A DNA stretch of 64,000 nucleotides from the NCBI RefSeq assembly GCF_026344035.1, contig NZ_JAPKND010000004.1, positions 248,001 to 312,000 of the forward strand, given 5' to 3'. Positions within the stretch are counted from its first letter, which is position 1. Every line of letters starts with the position of its first letter. The stretch is from Alcaligenes endophyticus (GTDB lineage: Bacteria > Pseudomonadota > Gammaproteobacteria > Burkholderiales > Burkholderiaceae_B). Position numbers and translations under genes: made by a program. Of the stretch, positions 8,803 to 16,183 are shown one piece after another. Below the pieces are notes generated by a model, which was not told the origin of the DNA, did not search any database, and saw only the letters and a list, made by a program, of their open reading frames with translations.

Positions 8803-9552
8803 TTAAGGTTTGGCAAAACCAAACCTCGCCAGTACTTCTTGGCCCGAGGGAGACAACACAAACTCTTCAAATGCTTGGGCTTTATCGTTACGACCAGCAC
8901 GCTCGACTAGAGCGATAGGATACAGAACAGGCTCACGGGTTTTTAGCACTTCAATCACGTCTACTTTATCTTTTGCTGTCGCGGCATCGGTGGCAAAGAC
9001 AAAACCGGCTTCCACTTCACCTCGGGCCACATAATCCAATACCTGACGAACATGCTGACCTAAGATTTTACGCTCATCCACGGATGCCCAATTGCCTGAG
9101 TCCTCAAGCGAAGCTTGTGTATAACGTCCCACCGGCACCGTTGCGGGATTACCCATGGCGATACGCTTGACTTCCGGCTTAGCCAAGTCAGCTAAGGAGC
9201 TGATCTTGCTAAGGTTATCGCTTGGTACGATCAGCACTACTTCGTTCTTTACAAAGTTATGTCGCGTAGCGGGATCAACTGCTTTTTCTGCTACCGCTTT
9301 ATCCATCGCTTTTTGATCCGCGGATGCGAATACGTCCACTGGAGCGCCATTTACAATTTGTTGCAAAAGTACATCAGAAGCAGCAAAGCTGGTCAGCACT
9401 TTGGTGCCTGGATGCTCTTGTTCGAACTGAGTGGCAAGCTCTTTAAAAGCATTGGTCAAACTGGCTGCAGCCGATACCACCAGCTCATCTGCCATTGCAG
9501 GAGCTTGCAGCGCTACGGTTAACGTGCAAGCGGTCAAAATACGTTTAATCAT
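8803..9552 (-). CDS. modA: Molybdate-binding periplasmic protein
   Basis: Captures molybdate (or tungstate) in the periplasm and delivers it to ModBC. A Sec signal peptide is visible (MIKRILTACTLTVALQAPAMA, cleavage near residue 21). The mature protein starts with the family pattern DELVVSAAASLTNAFKELA, where the serines contact the oxyanion. PVDVFASADQKAMD and GEVEAGFVFATDA are further ModA-type stretches. 249 aa is the usual length. It is the first gene of modABC, with a strong promoter overlapped by a ModE-type inverted repeat. Confidence 0.95.
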   Translation of the reverse strand: MIKRILTACTLTVALQAPAMADELVVSAAASLTNAFKELATQFEQEHPGTKVLTSFAASDVLLQQIVNGAPVDVFASADQKAMDKAVAEKAVDPATRHNFVKNEVVLIVPSDNLSKISSLADLAKPEVKRIAMGNPATVPVGRYTQASLEDSGNWASVDERKILGQHVRQVLDYVARGEVEAGFVFATDAATAKDKVDVIEVLKTREPVLYPIALVERAGRNDKAQAFEEFVLSPSGQEVLARFGFAKP

Positions 9553-9586
9553 AAACCTTCTTCCTTAAGTAATTGTCATACGCCAA

Positions 9587-9618
9587 CGTAATATATATAG
9601 GTATATATCGAAGGTCAA
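9587..9618 (-). promoter_or_regulatory. modA promoter with overlapping ModE-type operator
   Basis: On the minus strand a -35 box TTGACC (plus 9613-9618) is separated by 17 bases from a -10 box TATATT (plus 9590-9595). The spacer and -10 are covered by an AT-rich imperfect inverted repeat, plus 9587-9610, with CG at both outer ends and TATATA-type arms. That is the layout of ModE operators. Occupancy would block RNA polymerase, which fits known ModE repression of modABC. The promoter is seen directly; assigning the repeat to ModE is inference from the nearby modE gene. Confidence 0.7.
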
Positions 9619-9765
9619 ACAACAAGCCGCTCCTGTTGCATCAAAGTAGCCTAAAAAAACTATTTTTATCTTCAAGTAAAATGAACGGCTACGGAGAAAA
9701 CCGGAGCACTTTGAGCCGCCCCGCCTCTACCCTTACTCTTCAAAGCGGGACACTAATAACTCGGG

Positions 9766-10524
9766 ATGATAGACACCTTACTTATACTGGGCGTGATTGC
9801 CCTAGGCACTTATTTTCAGACGCTTACTGGGTTTGGTCTAGGGATTATTGTGATTGGCTTAGTAAGCGGTTTTAACTTGGCCAGCGTGGCTTTTATTGCT
9901 TCAGTTATTAGCCTTTGTAGCATTGTGAACGGCTACGCCGCCCTACATGGGCACTGGCGTCAACTTAACCGAACCGTAGCGGGGTGGACCTTAGCAGGAA
10001 TTATTCCCTCCACTATTGCCGGTACAGTCCTGCTTAACTACCTAAGCCACGAAGCCAACCACGTTCTTAAACTGCTCCTAGGCCTATTAATTATCTATAG
10101 TGGCATCAGTGCGATGCGTAAGCCAGTACAGCAGGACAGCCTGTCACGTAGAAGCACATTCTTTCATTATGGTTTTTTCTCAGGCATCTGTGGTGGTCTC
10201 TTCGGCATGCCGGGTCCACCTATTATTCTCTTGTTCTATCGCCAACCCTTAGCTCATGCTCATATACGCAGTTTGCTGCTGCTTATGTTCACTGGAACTG
10301 CGCTGTTACGCACGCTTTATGAGCTAGCCACACAAACGCTCAGCGAAGATGCTGTGTACCTTGCTTTACTCGCCTTGCCTCTGGTCACACTACTTACTTT
10401 AGTGAGCAAACGTTTACCGCCTCCACTAAGCCCTCAAGGCATACGAAAGCTGTCATTTTTCAGCTTACTACTAATTGGAGTAGGCCTCAGTGCCGAGAGC
10501 CTATGGCGTATGCTTGCCCACTAA
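9766..10524 (+). CDS. TSUP-family (TauE/SafE) membrane transporter
   Basis: Predicted inner-membrane permease or exporter of small sulfur-containing or organic anions. It has 252 aa with about eight hydrophobic helices. The family repeat shows as TYFQTLTGFGLGIIVIGL near the N-terminus and FSGICGGLFGMPGPPIILLFY near residue 145. The ATG at 9766 starts directly in the first helix. It is divergent from modA across about 210 bases. The substrate cannot be read from sequence; proximity to the molybdate operon is suggestive only. Confidence 0.85.
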   Translation: MIDTLLILGVIALGTYFQTLTGFGLGIIVIGLVSGFNLASVAFIASVISLCSIVNGYAALHGHWRQLNRTVAGWTLAGIIPSTIAGTVLLNYLSHEANHVLKLLLGLLIIYSGISAMRKPVQQDSLSRRSTFFHYGFFSGICGGLFGMPGPPIILLFYRQPLAHAHIRSLLLLMFTGTALLRTLYELATQTLSEDAVYLALLALPLVTLLTLVSKRLPPPLSPQGIRKLSFFSLLLIGVGLSAESLWRMLAH

Positions 10525-10560
10525 GAGCAATATAAAATATGAGAAAAACACGCATAAAGC

Positions 10561-10589
10561 TTTCACTCATCTTTACATACTGCTAGAAT
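10561..10589 (+). promoter_or_regulatory. Candidate promoter of the tRNA-Arg gene
   Basis: TTTCAC (10561-10566) and TAGAAT (10584-10589) are spaced 17 bases apart, about 55 bases before the tRNA 5' end. The -35 is weak. Nothing else in the stretch after the TSUP gene looks like a better promoter. Confidence 0.4.
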
Positions 10590-10645
10590 TTCAAACTGCC
10601 TTTCCTATACGTGTACGTACGGCGGCAGAATCAAAGAAAAAGTTA

Positions 10646-10932
10646 GGCCCCATAGTTAAATGGATATAACTTTCCCCTCCTAAGTAAATTGGGCACCCGA
10701 TACTGAAAAGTTCGGTGTGAATGCGCTTAAATTCGGTGAACCCCCTGTATGCTTTAATACGAGGCAACCCCGAGCGAAGCCGCTGCAACGCGGAACGTGT
10801 AGAGACTCGACAGGCGCAACCTACGGCATAGCTATGGTTAAGATAGAGTCCAGACCACAAACAAAAACTGGCGGTGAAAACCGTAGTGGTACGAAGGGAA
10901 GATTGTAGGTTCGATTCCTGCTGGGGCCGCCA
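10646..10932 (+). tRNA. argW: tRNA-Arg (anticodon CCT), interrupted by a group I intron
   Basis: Decodes AGG. The exons are 10646-10681 and 10894-10932, giving a 75-nt mature tRNA with CCA encoded. The acceptor stem GGCCCCA/TGGGGCC pairs at all 7 positions, with discriminator G. The D arm is GTTA-AATGGATA-TAAC. The anticodon stem is TTCCC/GGGAA around the loop CTCCTAA, with anticodon CCT at 10679-10681. The T arm is GTAGG-TTCGATT-CCTGC with one wobble pair. The D arm, anticodon loop and T loop match E. coli tRNA-Arg(CCU) nearly base for base. The gene is contiguous only after removing 212 nt between positions 36 and 37. Ordinary tRNA finders may miss it or report it wrongly. Confidence 0.95.
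10682..10893 (+). ncRNA. Group I self-splicing intron (subgroup IC3-like) in tRNA-Arg(CCT)
   Basis: Catalytic RNA expected to excise itself from the pre-tRNA. The 5' exon ends in U (10681) and the intron ends in G (10893), as group I introns require. The conserved core follows in order: P element AATTCGGTGAA (10730-10740), Q element GGCAACCCCGAGCGAAGCC (from 10763), R element GTGTAGAGACTCGACAGG (10797-10814) and S element AAGATAGAGTCC (10840-10851). P7 is GACTC (10804-10808) with GAGTC (10846-10850). P3 is TGCGC (10722-10726) with GCGCA (10814-10818). P1 pairs exon CCU with GGG (10691-10693 region), with a G-U at the splice site. P9 is ACCAC/GTGGT enclosing a CGGT-GAAA-ACCG hairpin. At 212 nt with no ORF it is close in size and core sequence to the Azoarcus tRNA-Ile intron. 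Confidence 0.93.
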
Positions 10933-10960
10933 CACTGGTATAGATGATGCCAACTATTAA

Positions 10961-11001
10961 AACACCGCACAGTTAAACACTTTGTGGTGTTTTTTATTTT
11001 T
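10961..11001 (+). terminator. Rho-independent terminator after tRNA-Arg
   Basis: Stem AACACCGCA (10961-10969) with TGTGGTGTT (10983-10991), one G-U pair, followed by a long T-rich run to about 11001. It lies 28 bases after the tRNA CCA end. The 228 bases from here to the acyl-CoA dehydrogenase start hold no gene or clear element that I can see. Confidence 0.85.
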
Positions 11002-11229
11002 GGATGTGCGCTAAGGCAACGTAACATCTCCCCTCTTGCGCCCGTTCGTTTGGCTGCGTCTTATCTTTCGACATCACCACCACATTGCTTAATCTGAATC
11101 ATCACGGGCATTACTGCTAAGCCCAAGTGATAACGATTCAATATAGCTTGGCCCTTAAAAACTATTAGACATGTATAGGCCATCTAGCCAATAGTAAAGG
11201 CATCGAATTAGTAGCGGGAACAAGAAAAA

Positions 11230-12381
11230 ATGATTCATCATCTAGAAGTGGCTTGCATTCCGGCAGAACTCAAAAGCCTGCGCTGTGGCATCAAAGCTTT
11301 TATAGCTGAGCACTTACCTGCGGCAGCACCTGAGCAGCGGGCACGGTCTTGGATGGGCTTTAATGCAGAGTTCAGCCAGATGCTGGCCAAGCATGGCTGG
11401 CTAGGCTTAACTCTGCCGCGCGTATACGGAGGGCAAGGTATGGGATTTTTTGCCCGATTTATTGTGGCAGAAGAATTACTCGCAGTCGGAGCGCCTGTCG
11501 CCGCACACTGGATTGCAGATCGTCAAAGTGGGCCTTTAATTGCCCGCTACGGTACTGAAGAACAAAAACAATTTTACTTACCTAAGATCTGTGCGGCACA
11601 AGCCTTTTTTTGTATCGGTATGAGCGAGGCCAACTCAGGCTCGGATCTAGCCAGCATCCGCTCTCACGCCGTTGACGCCGGCGAACACTGGTGTCTGAGC
11701 GGCAGTAAAATATGGACCACCTACGCCCAACATGCCCACTATATGCTGGCCTTGGTGCGCACGGACGGTAGTCCTACTGATCGCCAACAAGGTTTATCGC
11801 AGCTAATCATAGATTTACGTCTACCAGGCATCACCATCCGTCCTATTACAGACTTGGCCGGAGACGAACACTTTTGTGAAGTGTTTTTTGATGAGGTGAA
11901 AATCCCGAAAAATGCGCTGATCGGTGAACGGGGCAAAGGATGGGAACAGGTCAATGCAGAGTTGGCTTATGAACGCAGCGGCCCAGAGCGATTGCTCTCG
12001 AGCATAGTGTTGGCACAAGAGTACCTGTCATATCTGCATACCCAACCGTCTCTGACAGACAACGACTATGCATTACTGGGCAAAATGGTGCAATGGCTAA
12101 GCACCTTACGTGCCATGTCTTTATCCCTGACGGCCGCCTTGGAAGCAGGACAAAACCCTGCGTTGGCCGCTGCCCTGGTCAAGGATTTAGGCACTAGCAT
12201 CGAGCAATCGATCCCCGCTTGGATAGCTGATTCGCTAGGTGAGAATCCTGACGCACAGTTACCCGCCTCCCTCTTGCGCACACTAGCTTACACCGAACAA
12301 ATGGCACCTACTTTTTCATTACGCGGCGGTACGCGTGAAATTTTGCGCGGCATTATTGCGCGTGGTATGGGTCTGCGCTGA
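11230..12381 (+). CDS. Acyl-CoA dehydrogenase family protein (larger subunit-like)
   Basis: FAD-dependent enzyme that introduces a trans-2,3 double bond into an acyl-CoA. The 383-aa protein has the three ACAD regions: an N-terminal helical domain (GWLGLTLPRVYGGQGMG), a middle beta domain (FCIGMSEANSGSDLASI, the flavin-contacting stretch, and GSKIWTTYAQHA), and a C-terminal helical domain ending GGTREILRGIIARG. The usual catalytic glutamate position near the C-terminus (YEGT in short-chain types) reads LRGGT, as in CaiA/large-subunit-like members. A second, shorter ACAD gene follows 29 bases downstream, suggesting a heteromeric enzyme. Substrate unknown. Confidence 0.88.
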   Translation: MIHHLEVACIPAELKSLRCGIKAFIAEHLPAAAPEQRARSWMGFNAEFSQMLAKHGWLGLTLPRVYGGQGMGFFARFIVAEELLAVGAPVAAHWIADRQSGPLIARYGTEEQKQFYLPKICAAQAFFCIGMSEANSGSDLASIRSHAVDAGEHWCLSGSKIWTTYAQHAHYMLALVRTDGSPTDRQQGLSQLIIDLRLPGITIRPITDLAGDEHFCEVFFDEVKIPKNALIGERGKGWEQVNAELAYERSGPERLLSSIVLAQEYLSYLHTQPSLTDNDYALLGKMVQWLSTLRAMSLSLTAALEAGQNPALAAALVKDLGTSIEQSIPAWIADSLGENPDAQLPASLLRTLAYTEQMAPTFSLRGGTREILRGIIARGMGLR

Positions 12382-12410
12382 TCCGGGCCGATTATTAAGA
12401 AGACATCACC

Positions 12411-13448
12411 ATGAAACAATTATTACTAGCGGCCCTGAACCGCCAACTTGACGAGCACTGCGATGTTCAAGCTGGGGCAAGCATCGCTCTGGAGCTAACA
12501 CAAAGCTCAACTAGCCCTCGTTATACGCAAATATACTCAGCCATGCATGAATCCGGTTTTCTGGATCTCTTGGTACCCGAAGAACAGCAAGGCGCTGGAC
12601 TAACGTTATTGGAAGCAGGAGAAATCTTGATGCTACCCGGCTACCACCTATGTCCATTGCCCATGGTGGAAATGCAACTGGCACGAGCTTGGTTGGCACA
12701 TCTCATGCTACCGATACCCGACGGCTCACTGAGCATTGCCAACACAGTCATGCGTAACCATGCTGAGGGTGGGCACGAGCTGCCCAGCCAGCACCAAGGG
12801 CTGATCATAGACCAGATTTTGGCCTGTGATGAAGACGGCACTGTTAGGCTCTGGGATTGCCATCAAGCAACAAGACTGACGTTAGATGATGCTCGTAGTT
12901 TGAATGCCAGCTTAATCTGGGACAAAAACTATCGTGGTCAGCAGTTAAACGTACCAAAAGAACGCGCACCAGACCTGTCCGCCCTAAATGCTTATGCTTT
13001 AGCCTGCCTGATGAGTGGGGCCTCTGAGCGCATACTGGCTATGAGTCTGAACTACGTTAATGAACGAGTTCAATTTGGACGCTCGATAGGTCGTTTCCAA
13101 GCCATACAGCAGCAACTCGCCGAAATGGCCCAATGGGTAGGAGCAATGCGTATGAGTGTTCTACAAGCGGGGCTGTCTGCCCAGATAGCGAATGGACAGT
13201 ATTTGTCTTTATGGATAGCCAAAAGCATGGGTGCTGAACTGTCAGGAAAAGTCGCTGATATCGCCCATGCCGTGCATGGTGCTATAGGCACCACCGATGA
13301 ATATCCCTTGCATCACTTTAGCACCCGCCTTCGCCAATGGCGCAGGCTTGGAGGGGGGAGCCGTTATTGGCAGACTCAAATTGGTCGTCAGCTACAGGCA
13401 GAAGAAGGGGGCGACATGCTCGACATGATGCGAAGAATTACCGCTTAA
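12411..13448 (+). CDS. Acyl-CoA dehydrogenase family protein (smaller subunit-like)
   Basis: Second ACAD of the pair, 345 aa. The N-terminal part shows GFLDLLVPEEQQGAGLTLLEAGEILM. The C-terminal domain has the well-conserved NYVNERVQFGRSIGRFQAIQQ and AVHGAIGTTDEYPLHHF. The central flavin domain is short and weakly conserved. Side-by-side long and short ACADs are known from heterotetrameric enzymes such as the pimeloyl-CoA and steroid side-chain dehydrogenases, where only some subunits are catalytic; that this pair works so is inference. Its 3' end overlaps the convergent LysR gene by 11 bases. Confidence 0.85.
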   Translation: MKQLLLAALNRQLDEHCDVQAGASIALELTQSSTSPRYTQIYSAMHESGFLDLLVPEEQQGAGLTLLEAGEILMLPGYHLCPLPMVEMQLARAWLAHLMLPIPDGSLSIANTVMRNHAEGGHELPSQHQGLIIDQILACDEDGTVRLWDCHQATRLTLDDARSLNASLIWDKNYRGQQLNVPKERAPDLSALNAYALACLMSGASERILAMSLNYVNERVQFGRSIGRFQAIQQQLAEMAQWVGAMRMSVLQAGLSAQIANGQYLSLWIAKSMGAELSGKVADIAHAVHGAIGTTDEYPLHHFSTRLRQWRRLGGGSRYWQTQIGRQLQAEEGGDMLDMMRRITA

Positions 13449-14319
13449 AGCTTTCACGCAAACGTTGCACGGGGACACAATTAGTGTCTCTGTGCGTGAC
13501 TAAAGACAAGGAGATAGCCGCCTGTGCATCGGGGTCTTTGAGCTGGATGAATCTCACATGGGGATTGGAATACGTCTGGCTTACACCAGGCACTAAGGCA
13601 ACGCCCAAACCACTGGCCACCAAACTGACTAACGTCTGCACTTGCACAGCCTCTTGGTAGATATGAGGGGCGAAACCCGCCTTAGCACATAAACTTAACG
13701 CCACACTATTCAAAGCGGGCACATGCACGGGTGAATACATAATAAAGGGATCAGTACCGCAGTCTTTCAAGCGAATACTTTTACGATGGGCAAAACGGTG
13801 TGCCTGATTCACCGCCAAGACAAAACTATCTTCTTCAATCACCCAGCTCTCTAGATGAGGATCTTGGGCTAACGGGCCGCGTACCAATGCTGCGTCAATC
13901 TGATTCATGCGCAATAAATTCAGCAATCCTTCGGTGCTGTCTTCAAGTAGGCTAACTTCTATGTTGGGGTAACGCGCTCTGAAAGGCGGGATCGTCAAAG
14001 GTAATAAATTATAGGTGGCAGAACCCACGAAGCCTAGGCGCAACTTACCCAGTTCCCCATGCGCCACAAGACGCACTGTACGTAAAGCCTGATCAGCATG
14101 GAACAATGTTCGGCGAGCATCGTCGAGTAATGCATGCCCTGCAGCGGTGAGCTCAGCCCCTTTGGCGCTACGAAAAAACAGCTTGGCACCTACTTCGTGC
14201 TCAAGCTTCTGAATTGAAACTGTTAAGGCAGGCTGAGCGATAAACAGCACTTCCGCTGCACGCCTATAACTGCCTGTTTCAGCGATAGTCACGAATTGAC
14301 GTAAATGACGCAGCTCCAT
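13438..14319 (-). CDS. LysR-family transcriptional regulator
   Basis: 293 aa. The N-terminal HTH begins MELRHLRQFVTIAETGSYRRAAEVLFIAQPALT in family form, residues about 1-60. An effector-binding domain follows (LRLGFVGSATYNLLP from about residue 90). It is transcribed divergently from the CaiB-type CoA-transferase gene across 103 AT-rich bases, the usual position for a LysR regulator controlling its neighbour. The likely targets are caiB-maoC-bug and perhaps the two ACAD genes. The inducer would be a substrate or CoA intermediate of this cluster (inference). Confidence 0.93.
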   Translation of the reverse strand: MELRHLRQFVTIAETGSYRRAAEVLFIAQPALTVSIQKLEHEVGAKLFFRSAKGAELTAAGHALLDDARRTLFHADQALRTVRLVAHGELGKLRLGFVGSATYNLLPLTIPPFRARYPNIEVSLLEDSTEGLLNLLRMNQIDAALVRGPLAQDPHLESWVIEEDSFVLAVNQAHRFAHRKSIRLKDCGTDPFIMYSPVHVPALNSVALSLCAKAGFAPHIYQEAVQVQTLVSLVASGLGVALVPGVSQTYSNPHVRFIQLKDPDAQAAISLSLVTHRDTNCVPVQRLRESFKR

Positions 14320-14422
14320 AGCGATAACAAACCATTATCAAAGTATACGTATCTTATATTAGACGATTATACCTGGTGATAGCTAAGATCAAATCATCAC
14401 TTGAAACGAAAAGAGGCTACAC

Positions 14423-15625
14423 ATGTCAACACCCAGGGCCATGACAGGGGCGCTGTCTGGTATCAAGATTCTAGACCTGACATCCGTCATCTTTGGGCCA
14501 TACGCCTCACAAATACTGGCTGACTATGGTGCCGATGTAATCAAAGTCGAAGCCCCTGCGGGCGACTCGACACGACGCACTGGCCCTGCGTATGAAGAGG
14601 GGATGTCAGCCATGTTTTTAGGCGTCAATCGTAACAAGCGCAGTATCGTGCTGGATCTGAAGCAGCCGGAAGCCAGAGATGCGCTACTAACCTTAGTAGA
14701 TAGCGCTGATGTATTCATGCATAGCATCAGGCCACAAAAAATGGCCGCATTAGGCTTATCTCCAGAACAACTTTGCCAACGTAACCCACGTTTGATTTAC
14801 GCCGCTTTATTGGGCTTTGGCATGGGCGGGGCATATGAAGGCAAACCTGCCTACGACGATACGATACAAGGCTTAAGCGGAATTGCGGACATTATTGCCC
14901 GCCAAACTAAGGTGCCAGGATACTTTCCGGTGATTGCTGCCGACAAGACCAGTGGTCTGGTCGCGGCACACGCTATTCTAGCTGCGCTTTTCGAGCGTAG
15001 CCGCAGCGGTCAAGGCCAGTCTATAGAAGTGCCGATGTTCGAGGTCATGACGGCATTTAATTTGGTTGAGCACTTTTATGGCCATCATCTGCCTGATCAG
15101 GACCAGCCTATAGGCTATCCGCGCCTGATGTCTCCGTGGCGCAAACCCTATCAAACCAAAGATGGCTATCTATGTCTCATGCCCTATACGGACAGTCATT
15201 GGCAACGGTTTTTTAAGCTTAGCGGGCACGAGGCTTATGCGCAAGATCCCCGCTTTACCAGCATCAAAGAACGTACCCAAAATATTGATCAGCTGTACGC
15301 CCTAGCACAGCAGATTGTCTCTCAGAAAGACTCCGCGTTTTGGTTGGAACTGTGCGAGAAGGCCGAAATTCCCGCTACCCGTATAAATGCCCTAAACGAG
15401 CTGGAGCATGATCCTCACCTTCAAGATGTGGAGTTTTTCGTTGATCTGCAAGATACACAGAATAGAACTTATCGCTTCGCTCGGAACCCCGTACGCATGC
15501 AATCGGGCAACTGCGCGATACGCTTACCCCCAAAGCTAGGCGAGCAAACACGCGCAATTCTTGAGCAGGCTGGTCTGGAAAAAGAACATATCGATAAGCT
15601 CTATGAATCCGGGGCAATTTACTAA
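14423..15625 (+). CDS. CaiB/BaiF-family (class III) CoA-transferase
   Basis: Moves CoA from a donor thioester to a carboxylic acid. 400 aa. The N-terminus GIKILDLTSVIFGPYASQILADYGADVIKVE is the class III family signature. The catalytic aspartate is in AADKTSGL (Asp about residue 174), which forms the acyl-aspartyl anhydride. GQSIEVPMFE and the PWRKPYQTKDG region are typical of the small domain. It leads a unit with a MaoC-like gene (23 bases downstream) and a Bug binding protein, and is divergent from a LysR regulator. It probably activates the acid imported with help from the Bug protein; the actual acid is unknown. Confidence 0.92.
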   Translation: MSTPRAMTGALSGIKILDLTSVIFGPYASQILADYGADVIKVEAPAGDSTRRTGPAYEEGMSAMFLGVNRNKRSIVLDLKQPEARDALLTLVDSADVFMHSIRPQKMAALGLSPEQLCQRNPRLIYAALLGFGMGGAYEGKPAYDDTIQGLSGIADIIARQTKVPGYFPVIAADKTSGLVAAHAILAALFERSRSGQGQSIEVPMFEVMTAFNLVEHFYGHHLPDQDQPIGYPRLMSPWRKPYQTKDGYLCLMPYTDSHWQRFFKLSGHEAYAQDPRFTSIKERTQNIDQLYALAQQIVSQKDSAFWLELCEKAEIPATRINALNELEHDPHLQDVEFFVDLQDTQNRTYRFARNPVRMQSGNCAIRLPPKLGEQTRAILEQAGLEKEHIDKLYESGAIY

Positions 15626-15648
15626 TACTAAACAAGAAGGAGAACCAC

Positions 15649-16119
15649 ATGTCTACAACCACCATGAATCTAATGGGTAGAGGCTTTTACTGGGAAGAGC
15701 TCAGTAAGGGACAACAGTTTCAAACTTTCCGGCGCACCATCACGGAAACTGATTTAGTGAATTTCATCAGTGTCACGGGCATGCTAGAAGCCATCTTCAT
15801 CGACAGCACCTTCAGCGAAGGTGCCATGCAAGGAAGGCCTGTACCAGGAGCATTGACCTATGGAATTATTGAAGGTTTTGTCATGCAATCCATGGTGCAG
15901 GGCACTGGCTTAGCCATGCTTGAAGTCCATAAAAAAGCGCTCGCCCCCGTGCTGGTGGGAGACACCATTTGGGCCACCATTGAGGTTACTGATATTAAGC
16001 CCACATCAAAGCACAACCGCGCTGTGGTCAGCTCTCGTATCGATGTAAAAAACCAGCATGGTAAAGACGTCATGACCTATACCGCTGTGCGTATGCTCGC
16101 CGGCAAACCCCAACACTAA
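15649..16119 (+). CDS. MaoC-like hot-dog protein, hydratase dyad not conserved
   Basis: 156-aa hot-dog fold protein, related to R-specific enoyl-CoA hydratases. FISVTG and GRPVPGALTYGIIEGFV match the MaoC pattern, and KHNRAVVSSRIDVKNQHG the last strands. In the active-site stretch the family has TGDxNPxHxD; here the aligned residues read TGMLEAIFID, so the catalytic Asp and His are replaced by Met and Phe. It may act as a thioesterase, have an altered hydratase mechanism, or be structural. A good AGAAGGAG site precedes the ATG. It sits between the CoA-transferase and Bug genes in one unit. Confidence 0.85.
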   Translation: MSTTTMNLMGRGFYWEELSKGQQFQTFRRTITETDLVNFISVTGMLEAIFIDSTFSEGAMQGRPVPGALTYGIIEGFVMQSMVQGTGLAMLEVHKKALAPVLVGDTIWATIEVTDIKPTSKHNRAVVSSRIDVKNQHGKDVMTYTAVRMLAGKPQH

Positions 16120-16183
16120 GCTATACCCATGGTGTCACTGCATTCGAATAGCGGCACAAACAGTCAAAACAAGGAGACAAATA

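Noticed and set aside
10646-10932. The tRNA-Arg gene as an attachment site for an integrated island
   Set aside because: There is no integrase next to it, no repeated 3' tRNA end downstream, and only a terminator follows.
10591-11027. Antisense reading frames over the tRNA-Arg/intron locus (120 and 68 residues on the minus strand)
   Set aside because: They read the complement of tRNA and intron sequence, and the one containing PSRNRTYNLPF is a familiar artefact of translating antisense tRNA. The RNA structure explains the region fully.
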